NCBI GenBank assembly: GCA_026874595.1
Contig: CM049319.1
Location: forward strand, 2,694,601-2,758,600
DNA length: 64,000 nucleotides
Source: Sipunculus nudus
Taxonomy: Eukaryota > Annelida > Sipuncula > Golfingiida > Sipunculidae
Reading direction: 5' to 3'
The notes under the pieces: model-generated
What the model saw: the letters and a program-made list of their open reading frames with translations, nothing else
What the model was told of the DNA's origin: nothing
Database searches by the model: none
Translations under genes and position numbers: made by a program
Shown: one piece after another, positions 54,903-64,000 of the stretch
Layout: each line of letters starts with the position of its first letter
How positions within the stretch are numbered: the first letter of the stretch is position 1

Positions 54903-57194
54903 CTAGAATATGGGTAGTCGACAAGCGACTATGTGTATCCACAGAAATCAGGAGTGGGAGAGTGAAGTGAGGCAAGGATTAAGTGGCAAGGGGAATAGAG
55001 TGAGGTGTGTTGCATATTTGCATGGATGTCTGCAGCGTAAACATGAATGTAGGTGGTGCCACCTGTCATAAAATCGAGAAAATTGTCCAGGATGTATAAA
55101 CCTGCAAAATTTCAGGTGGATAAGACAAACAACTGCTGAGATATGAGTGATTTTATCCCAAGGCAGATGAACAGATGGACGGTGTTCATAAGTGGTTGCA
55201 GGTGGCACTACCAGTTTTGCTTATGATGAAGAGCTATGTGAGATCTGTACACAAGCAAAATTTTGGCCCAATCAGTCAGACAGTTCCTGAGATACGAGCT
55301 TGGATGTCTGCAGAGTAAACGTGAATGTAGGTGGCGCCACCTGTCATAAAATCGTGAAAGCTGTCCAAGATGTATAAACCTGCAAAATTTCAGGTGGATA
55401 TGTCAAACAACTGCTGAGATATAAGTGATTTTACGCCAAGGCAGATGAACAGATGTATGCTGTGCATAAATTGTTGCAGGTGGCGCCACCAGTTTTGCCT
55501 ATTATGAAGAGCTAAGTGAGATCTATACTCATGCAAAATTTAGGCCCAATCGGTCAAACAGTTCCCGAGATTTGAGCTTGGAGGTCTGCAGAGTAAACGT
55601 GCATGAAGGTGGCGCCACCTGTCATAAATCGAGAAAGATGTCCAGTATGTATAAACCTGCAAAATTTCAGGTGGATAAGTCAAACCACTGCTGAGATATG
55701 AGTGATTTTATCCCAAGGCAGATGAGCAGATGGATGCTGTGCAAAAATGGTTTCAAGTGGCGCCACCAGTTTTGCCTATGATGAAGAGCTATGTGAGATC
55801 TGTACTCATGCAAAATTTTGGCCCAATCAGTCAAACGGTTCCCGATGTATGAGCTTGGATGTCTGGAGAGTAAACCTGAATGTAGGTGGCGCCTCCTGTC
55901 ATAAAATCTAGAAAGCTGTCCCGGATGTTTAAACCTGCAAAATTTCAGGTGGATAAGTCAAACCACTGCTGAGATATGAGTGATATTATCCCAAGGCAGA
56001 TGAACAGATGGACGCTGTGCAAAAATGGTTGTAGGTAGCGCCACCATTTTTAGTGTATGTTATAAAGCTATCAAAAGGCTACATTTGTGCACGATTTTTA
56101 GCCTGATTGGTCAAACGGTTCCCGAGATATGCGGGTTTATGTGTGGAAACAGACGCACAAATGGACGCTGAGCAGTGAGGAAAGGTCAGGGGTCAACCAA
56201 ATATGTGGGCGCAGCAGTTAACATGTGACCTGATGATAAACCCGATTCGCTCTAAATGCAAACCAAGTTTTTTCAAACAGTTGAAAAATTTAGTTCCAAA
56301 AATCTGGGAATTCTGCATCTAAACATTGTGTCTAGACGTCTAGAAGCTGTGTCTAGACGTCTAGACACATTGTCTAGACAACCCTCCCCCCCCCCAAGCC
56401 AGGTCAGTTGCCATGGTGATGTCTGGAACCCACCTGTTTGTACTGAGTGACCTATTGACTTGGCTGCTGAAACTCAGATTGTTGTCATATCTGTTTTCAA
56501 ATACAGAAAGCCTTTTTCAATTGGCTACAATGCTTTTTTAAAACTGTATTTACCCAACCTATTCTTATAAAACTGGCAGAACCCTACCATAGAATAATTC
56601 TTGTAAAGTTTAAACCAATCAGCTTAACAGTTTCATCATAAATCAGTGTATAAGCTAGAAGAGTTTAAAATTACATTTTCGCTTGAAAAAAACATATCAA
56701 TGTAGGTGGCGCCACCAATACCTCAAAATCAGATATGACATGTGACAAACATTGGTATAAAATTTGGTGATTATAGCTCTAGCCGTTTCTGAGATTTTAA
56801 TTCTACTTTGCTTTTTTGGACAGATGACTAAGTTTAACCTCCTGTAACTCGGCCAAAAATCTCCGAACTGGAACCATTCGAAAAAACTTGAGAGAGATTG
56901 TTCCAGGGATTATTTCTGTGAAATATTATACAATTTGGCTGGACAGTTTCAGTGAAGAAGATTTTTAAAGGTTTTTAAGCTTTCTCTCTAAAAAATCTAA
57001 ATTAATGCAGATACCCAATAATAAGCTCTAGGGCACCAAGTTTCACATGTGACTAATTCTTAAATGCAATTTGGAGCTGCTAGCTTCGACAGTTTCTGAC
57101 TTACAGCCATGGATGGCGGAAAGCCAGCCCTGGACAGCGGACAGCTGACGGCTGACGATGGACGGACGACCGTGCGCCATCGCATAAGCTCACA
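54903..57194 (-). mobile_element. Helitron-like element 1 with internal tandem units
   Basis: Read on the minus strand, the 3' end shows the hairpin TAGTCG-cttgt-CGACTA, 8 nt, then CTAG followed by T (54906-54902), the signature of a Helitron 3' end. The other end carries GTGAGCTTATGCGATGGCGC next to GTCCGTCC runs. Between them lie about four units of ~279 bp (55050-56040), then a unique part with TCTAGA palindromes and a C-run (56340-56396). No Rep/helicase frame is present, so it is non-autonomous. The layout is like bivalve non-autonomous Helitrons with central tandem repeats. Confidence 0.75.
55043..56055. repeat. ~279-bp tandem units with paired palindromes
   Basis: Each unit contains CTGTCATAAAATC, CAGGATGTATAAACCTGC, TTTCAGGTGGATAAGTCAAA, AGGCAGATGAACAGATG and CAATC(A/G)GTCAAACGGTTCC. 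The palindrome GGTGGCGCCACC occurs twice per unit: 55330, 55479 and 55609 give spacings of 149 and 130 bp. Units are moderately diverged. Further units lie at 57645-58272, 61244-62345 and 63600-64000. Confidence 0.9.
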
Positions 57195-57644
57195 GGTTTG
57201 CGAGAATTAGAAATTGAGAGCTAAAAATATAATTACTCATGCGGCAGCGGCACCTGACATCAGTTGAGCAGATTATTTCTAAGAGAATCTTGCAAAATTT
57301 GCAATTTTTACGCCATACCGCCCATATTTTGCAATGAACATCTTGTTAGAAAATTCTTCGCTAATTCTGCAGCTCCCTGCCAGTTCACAGAGGTTTAATA
57401 AGTCCTCTGTTCTCTCATCTACCGTGTCATACTCAGTTATATACGGAGGATATTTGGGAACACAGACTCATTATATGAAGGGCGGAATGTTGTAAAAAAT
57501 TGAAGAGGAATTTTTGCCTATAATTTAAAGACATTCTTGTAAAAGCAATCATGAGTATGATGTAATCCATAGTTGCCTTTTGTAATTGTGCGCTTGAAAG
57601 CTGCAGGAAACTGACTTTCGAAAAACCTCGATGATCGGCCCACC
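57195..57644. other. sequence between Helitron-like elements
   Basis: About 450 bp with no recognised repeat or domain. A minus-strand exon cannot be excluded but no strong splice pair was seen. Confidence 0.35.
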
Positions 57645-58272
57645 ACTAGGTGTGTTGCATATTAGCATGGATGTCTGCAGAGTAAACCTGAATGTAGGTT
57701 GTGCCACCTGTCATAAAATCGAGAAAGCTTTCCAGGATGTATTAACCTGCACAATTTCAGGTGGATAAGTCAGCCACTGCTGAGATTGAGTGATTTTATC
57801 CCAAGGCAGATGAACAGATGGACGCTGTGCATAAGGGGTTGCAGGTGGCACCACCAGTTTTGCCTATGATGAAGAGCTATGTGAGATCTATACACATGTA
57901 AAATTTTGGCCCAATCGGTCAAATGGTTCCCGAGATATTAGCTTGGATGTCTGCAGAGAAAACGTGAATGTAGGTGGCGCCACCTGTCATAAAATCTAGA
58001 AAGTTGTCCAGGATGTATAAACCTGCAAAATTTCAGGTGGATAAGTCAAACCACTGCTGAGATATGAGTGATTTTATCCCAAGGCAGATGAACAGATGAG
58101 TGCTGTGCATTAATGGTTGCAGGTGGCGCCACCAGTTTTGCCTATGGTGAAGAGCTATGTGAGATCTATACACATGCAAATTTTGGCCCAATCGGTCAAA
58201 CGGTTCCCGAGATATGAGCTTGGATGTCTGCAGAGTAAACCTGAATGTAGGTGCACCACCTGTCATAAAATC
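57645..58272 (-). mobile_element. Helitron-like element 2, left part (truncated)
   Basis: It enters the repeat at GTGTGTTGCATATTAGCATGG without the terminal hairpin and holds just over two tandem units. It is interrupted after CATAAAATC at 58272 and resumes at ~61244. Confidence 0.65.
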
Positions 58273-58515
58273 AAACAAGGGACCTATGGGTCACGACGCT
58301 CAGCTGTTATATATGATAAAAAATATTATTTAGAAATGAGGCACATGCTGGTTTTGTGTGGTAATAAATAAAAGCTGTATTATGAGTTGTTGTTGTTTAG
58401 CTTATGTATGATTTTGATAGTACCTTTGGAGACAGGGTAGAGGATTGATTTCATTTATTTTATTAACAAATGGAGTACTATTGTTGCACAGATTTTGACT
58501 TGCCCATATAACTTA

Positions 58516-58852
58516 GGCCAAAAAAAAATAAAGGTATGGTTCTCAGGCACCGCCCGCATCAATTTTAAACCCCCGCATCAAAAATTTTTATTTTGATTTT
58601 CAATAAAAACTTTCCAATTTTGAGCTGCTACCGCTCGGACATTTCTTTCAAGAAGATAAAACCATACAATTTCCTTTGTTTTGTAGTGCTTTTACTTATT
58701 TAACAAAATAAAACTGTTATTTTAATGCTTTTCCTTTATCATTTGACATTTCTATCGAAACATACCAAAAAATTTAAAATAAAAAAAGCGCCCGCCCGCA
58801 TTGATTCCCGAAAAAAAGTGCCTGAGAACCATACCTTTTTTTTATTTTGGCC
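58516..58852. mobile_element. MITE with TTA target duplication
   Basis: Terminal inverted repeats of ~33-36 bp: left GGCCAAAAAAAAATAAAGG then TATGGTTCTCAGGCAC, right the reverse complement. TTA flanks both sides (58513-58515, 58853-58855), the 3-bp duplication typical of PIF/Harbinger. The interior has GCCCGCATC/GCCCGCCCGCATT motifs and no coding frame. Length 337 bp. Confidence 0.85.
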
Positions 58853-59844
58853 TTATAAGCAGATTATATAATATAAGGGTTTAACAATTAATTAAAAAAA
58901 ATTACAAATATTGTCCCAAATATACTTTTTATTAAAAATAATAAGAGAATCATATGATTTTTTAAAATAAAATATAACTGAAATGATTATTAAAATAATA
59001 TTAAAGAATATATTCATGAATGCATTCATGAATACATTTTGAAAGTATTTGCACTGGTATTCATATACTTTCATTTTTACCGGAATTCCCATTTTTTATG
59101 CAAGAAATTTTATAATGGAGTACATAATCATATTCGTATTTAAATACAATTACAAAGTATTCACACCATGTCTGGTATTTATTCAGTTTTCACCAAACAA
59201 TGATGTTGAGAATCCAGAATATACAAAATTCAAACATTTAAATAATGATCATAAGTACCTGGTTTTATGGCTTTTATTTATATTAAAAAATAACTGTAAG
59301 AAAATTATTTTGGACTAATTTCACATCAATGTACACACTAGACACAGTAGGAATCTTGATTAATATTATCAACTGCATCTTTGTCTATCATTAATTTCCA
59401 TCATATGATCCATAATGATTAGTAATGAATGATATGATTTACTTCTTTATCATTAAAATTCAACTTAAATATACTAAAGGTGACTGCATGGTGTTATTTG
59501 GAATACGTGACATTCTATCCATCGATACAAGATATATCATCAGTAACTGCAGGTTAATTTCCTGTTATTATAAACTAACAAATTCCTTTTCTATTCTTCT
59601 TTAATTTTTTATTAAAAACCAATAAAAATTTATTAATTTATTGTTTATTGTTATGTAGTTGGTTAAAACTACTAGATGAGTTGGGTTGGACACCTGGATC
59701 AACTGTGGCTGGCCATAAGCTGCCTGGATTCCTGAGTATGCCTCGCCTCAAGCATGCATAATTTGCTGAAAGTTCAACAAGGTCAACATACAGGTGACTC
59801 AAGAGGGGCTGGAGAGAGCCAAAGTCTAACAGGGTCTCATAAAA

Positions 59845-61110
59845 ACATTAATAAAAGTTACAATTTTTGGCCAATTTCTTTCAGCTTTCTAAACTTAAAA
59901 GCTGAAATCCTTATGTGTGCATGATATGAAAATTATATCAACAGTGCTCACAGGAAACAAACGTGCCATGGTCAAAGTTGGGCAAAATTTAAGTTACTAA
60001 TTTTACATTTATACAAATAACTTATAAAATTTGAAAAATTCATAACAAATTTCGGGTATTCAATTGAATCTTGATTAAATAATGTTACATCCCTGACAAA
60101 AAATCTCTAGCTTCAGCAATCCCCTTGTTAAGGGAGTAAATATATTTCTTGATTTTTTACAAAGTGCATTATGTTTGGGCCCATAACTTAAAACAATTAC
60201 GCAATACTGACATCATTCTGGCATGTGCATAGAGAATGAGAAATATTTATATTATTGATGATTAAAGTCAGATCAGTGGTTTTGATATTAGGCAGTCTTG
60301 AAGTGAAACAATGGGTTTTTAATGGAAAAATGAAGTTTTTCATTAATATCTTGAAGGTATTAATTCCTAGTGACCAAATTCTTGGCATGGTAGGGGATTT
60401 TGGAGACATCTAGCTGTATGCCGAATTTAAGGAACTAAGAGCTGAAGCTGGGGAGCTGAGCTCTTGCAAACTGCATAACACTAGCTTGATGTAAACAATA
60501 TGTTACATGGTGTTTGAAAACTTGAATAAAATCTACAGTTTTTGATCAACTGGTTTCAAATTTTTTGTGTTAACAGTTTAAAAGGTAACAAAAACATGCT
60601 GTGAAAATTAAATCCACAGTACTTACAGGAAAAAAATGTGCCATGGTCAAAGTTGGGCAAAATTTAAGGTACCAATTTTTTATATTTATTAATATTTTAA
60701 AAAATTTAAAAGATTTTTATCTAATTTTGGGTATACAATTTAATTTTGATTAATTAAAGTTATATTACTGGAAAAAAGGTCCATAGCTTTAACATGTTTT
60801 GTGTTAAGGGATCAAATATCTTTCCTGATTTTTTACAAAATGCATTATGTTTGGGTCCATAACTTTTTTAAATTATATAATACAGACATAATTTCTTGAA
60901 TGTACATAGGAACTATATGGAGGAATATTTATGGTAAATATGAGGAAAAACAGATGAGTGGTTTTGATATTAGGCAGTCCTGAAGTGTGAAAATAGGTTT
61001 TTAATAAAAAATTGAGGTTTTTCCTTAATTTCTAAAAGGAATGAAGTCGAAAAGACCCAGTTTTTGGCTTGGTAGGAGATCTTGGGGACATCTAACATTA
61101 TGCCGAATTT
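59845..61110. repeat. diverged ~680-bp tandem pair
   Basis: 59845-60430 and 60530-61110 share many phrases in order: GTGCCATGGTCAAAGTTGGG, TTTTTTACAAAGTGCATTATG, GTGGTTTTGATATTAGGCAG, GGTAGGGGATTTTGGAGACATCTA. Identity is moderate, so the duplication is older than the flanking Helitron repeats. Confidence 0.85.
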
Positions 61111-61243
61111 TGGATTCCTCGATCTTATGGTTTCAAAACGTGCCACATCTACATACGGTCAAACGGATGGACGGACAGACGGACGGACGACGGAAAATGG
61201 ACCACGACTATAGCTCAGATGACTTATAGTCAGCTGAGCTAAA

Positions 61244-63403
61244 AAGCTGCCCAGGATGTATAAACCTGCAAAATTTCAGGTGGATAAGTCAAACCACTTC
61301 TGAGATATGAGTGATTTTATCCCAAGGCAGATGAACAGATGGGTGCTGTGCATTAATGGTTGCAGGTGGCGCCACCAGTTTTGCCTATGATGAAGAGCAA
61401 TGCGAGATCTATGCACATGCAAAATTTTGGCCCAATCAGTCAAACAGTTCTCGAGATGTGAGCTTTGATGTCTGCAGTGTAAACCTGAATGTAGGTGGCG
61501 CTTCCTGTCATAAATCGAGAAAGCTTTACAGGATGTATTAACCTGCTAAATTTCAGATGGATAAGTCAAACAACTGCAGAGATAAGAGTGATTTTATCCC
61601 AAGACAGATGAACAGATGGACGCTGTGCATAAGTGGTTGCAGATGGCGCCACCAGTTTTGCCCATGATGAAGAGCTATGTGAGATCTATTCACATGCAAA
61701 ATTTTGGCCCAATCGGTCAAACGGTTCCCGAGATATTAGCTTGGAGGTCTGCAGAGTAAACATGAATGTAGGTGGCGCCACCTGTCATCAAATCGAGAAA
61801 GCTTTCCAGGATGTATTTACCTGGAAAATTTCAGATGGATAAGTCAAACCACTGCTGAGATATGAGTGATTTTATCCCAAGGCAGATGAACAGATGAGTG
61901 CTGTGCATTAATGGTTGCAGGTGGCGCCACCAGTTTTGCCTATGGTGAAGAGCTATGTGAGATCTATACACATGCAAATTTTGGCCCAATCAGTCAAACG
62001 GTTCCCGAGATATGAGCTTGGATGTCTGCAGAGTAAACCTGAATGTAGGTGCACCACCTGTCATAAAATCAAACAAGGGACCTATGGGTCACGACGCTCA
62101 GCTGTTATATATGATAAAAAATATTATTTAGAAATGAGGCACATGCTGGTTTTGTGTGGTAATAAATAAAAGTCTCCACAGTAAACGTGAATGTAGGTGG
62201 CGCCACCTGTCATAAAATCAAGAAAGCTGTCCAGGATGTATAAACCTGCAAATTTCAGGTGGATAAGTCAAACCAATGCTGAGATATGAGTGATTTATCC
62301 CAAGGCAGATGAACAGATGGACTCTGTGCAAAAATGGTTGCAGGTGGCGCCACCATTTTTAGTGTATGTTATAAAGCTATCAAAGGGCTACATTTGTGCT
62401 AAATTTTTAGCCTGATCGGTCAAACGGTTCCCAAAATATGCGGGTTTATGTGTGGAAACAGACGCAAAAATGGACGCTCGGCAGGAGGAAAGGTCAAAGG
62501 TCAACCAAAAATGAGGGCACAGCAGTTCAAATGTGACCTGATGAAAAACCCAATTCACTTAAAATGCAAACCAAGTTTTTTCAAATAGTTGAAAGATATA
62601 GTTCCAATAATGTGGGAATTCTGCATCTAAACATTGTCTAGATGTCTAGACGCTGTGTCTAGATGTCTAGACACATTGTCTAGACAACCCCCCCCCCCAG
62701 CCAGGTCAGTTGCCATGGTGATGTCTGGAACCCACCTGTTTGTACTGAGTGACCTCTTGACTTGGTTGCTGAAACTCAGATTGTTTTCAAATACAGAAAG
62801 TCTTTTTCAATTGCTACAATGTTTTTTTAAAACTGTATTTACCCAATCTATTCTTATAAAACTGGCAGAACCCTACCATAGAATAATTCTTGTAAAGTTC
62901 AAACCAATCAGCTTAACAGTTTCATCATAAATCAGTGTATAAGCTAGAAGAGTTTAAAATTACATTTTTCGCTTGTAAAAAGCACATCAATGTAGGTGGC
63001 GCCACCAATACCTCAAAATCAGATATGACATATGTGACAAACATTAGTATAAAATTTGGTGATTATAGCTGTAGCCATTTCTGAGATTTTAATTTTAGTG
63101 TGCTTTTTTGGACAGATGACTAAGTTCAACCTCCTGTAACTCGGCCAAAAATCTCCGAACTGGAACCATTCGAACAAACTTGAGAGAGATGATAAAATGT
63201 AAATTAATGCAGATACCCAAAAATAAGCTCCAGGGCACCAAGTTTCACATGTGACTAATTCTTACATATAATTTGGAGCTGCTAGCTCCAACGGTTTCTG
63301 ACTTACAGCCATGGACGGCGGAAAGCCAGCCCTGGACTGCGGACGGCTGACGACAGACGGCTGACGATGGACGGACGACGCTGCGCCATCGCATAAGCTC
63401 ACA
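61244..63403 (-). mobile_element. Helitron-like element 2, right part
   Basis: Continues the 279-bp units (61244-62345), then the unique part matching 56050-57194 with a C-run (~62690) and the GGACGGACG / GCGCCATCGCATAAGCTCACA end at 63403. Units at ~61899-62171 are nearly identical to 58100-58373 including the AAACAAGGG insertion. Confidence 0.7.
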
Positions 63404-63506
63404 ATTTCGCTAAAAAATCTACATTATGACAGGAACTGTTGATTTAGATAAAATAGGATTCACCTGCAAAAGCAGACTTAGAGGACTACAACAGTACTTT
63501 GCAAAA

Positions 63507-64000
63507 CTAGAATACGGGTAGTCGACAAGCGACTAGGTGTATCCGCCTAAATCAGAGTGGAACGGGTGAAGTGAGGCATGGATTGAGTGGCAAGGGGAAA
63601 TAGAGTGAAGTGTTGCATATTAGCATGGATGTCTGCAGCCAAACTGTGTATGTAGGTTGCGCCACCTACCACAAAATCCAGAAAGCCGTCCAAGTTGTAT
63701 ACATATGCAAAATTTAAGGCAGACAAGTCAAACCACTACATGTATATGAGTGATTTTTGCCCTTGGCAGACAAACAGATGGACGCTATGCAAAAATGGTT
63801 GCAGGTGGCGCCACCAGTTTTGCCTATGATAAAGAGCTATGTGAGAACTATACACATGCAAAACTTTGGCCCAATCGGTCAAACGGTTCCCAAGATATGA
63901 GCTTGGATATCTGCTGCATACACTAGAGAGTAGGTGGCGCCACCTGTCATAAAATCAAGAGCTGTCATGGATGTATAAACCTGCAAAATTTTAGGCAGAT
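63507..64000 (-). mobile_element. Helitron-like element 3, 3' end (continues past the window)
   Basis: CTAG at 63507-63510 and the hairpin TAGTCG-acaag-CGACTA at 63519-63535 repeat the terminus of element 1. A diverged tandem unit with GGTGGCGCCACC follows. The element runs out of the window. Confidence 0.7.

Larger units (their letters stand above)
58273..61243. mobile_element. ~3-kb insertion in Helitron-like element 2
   Basis: It separates two parts of one 279-bp unit. It starts with a ~100-bp block (AAACAAGGGACCTATGGG ... AATAAATAAAAG) that also occurs at 62071-62171. It contains a MITE (58516-58852) and a diverged ~680-bp duplication (59845-61110). It ends with a GGACGGACGG run and the hairpin TAGCTCAGATGAC-N5-GTCAGCTGAGCTA (61211-61241). 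The AAAGGG...AATAAA block looks like a retroposon 3' tail. No protein-coding frame was recognised. Confidence 0.5.

Noticed and set aside
58117-58371. Identical 84-codon frames at 58.1 and 61.9 kb
   Set aside because: They are chance frames in the Helitron tandem units; identity reflects the recent duplication.

Overview
The window is animal genomic DNA, most likely from a mollusc (probably a bivalve) or another lophotrochozoan. It is AT-rich, gene-poor and full of microsatellites. It holds Ty3/gypsy-type retrotransposons, MITEs, and Helitron-like elements with internal tandem repeats of a kind described in bivalves. It also holds a somatomedin-B/7TM receptor gene of the type expanded in molluscs. 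There is no bacterial-style gene organisation: coding parts are either single exons or show GT/AG splice signals.

Layout. 1-13.8 kb is mostly non-coding. It carries a TTAA-flanked DNA transposon remnant (601-2046), a pair of ~270-bp inverted repeats (3.6 and 7.0 kb), (TA)n and (CT)n tracts, a pogo/Tigger-like non-autonomous element (11372-12300), and two weak exon candidates on the minus strand. 14.1-29.1 kb is a nested retrotransposon complex. Element B (plus strand) has a Ty3/gypsy-type pol whose domains run protease - integrase - reverse transcriptase - RNase H, the order known from Gmr1-like elements. Element A (minus strand, normal order PR-RT-RH-IN) sits inside B. Its LTR is present twice almost unchanged, and a second B fragment between the two LTRs carries a 783-bp MITE. 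All open frames are broken.

30.4-34.3 kb: a small hAT-like MITE, then a minus-strand gene for a receptor with a secreted N-terminus, a somatomedin-B module and seven membrane helices. Its frame is interrupted by one in-frame TAA between ectodomain and TM1. 36.5-39 kb: an old 23-bp minisatellite and a young 11 x 86-bp array. 40.3-43.6 kb: a multi-exon plus-strand gene for a Cys-rich membrane protein with two C-terminal PPxY motifs. A 7 x 46-bp minisatellite lies directly before its coding exon, a 264-bp tandem duplication lies downstream, and a decayed relative lies at 48.4-48.7 kb.

47.7-54.3 kb: a small secreted-protein candidate, a decayed gypsy RT fragment, a MITE, and the 3' end of a minus-strand gene (two exons, long 3' UTR, two X-box motifs). 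54.9-64 kb is probably intron of that gene. It is filled by minus-oriented Helitron-like elements with ~279-bp internal tandem units that each carry two GGTGGCGCCACC palindromes. These are interrupted by a ~3-kb insertion that contains a further MITE.

Genes with good support are few: the receptor, the PPxY protein and the partial minus-strand gene at 53.3-54.3 kb. No shared pathway can be inferred among them.
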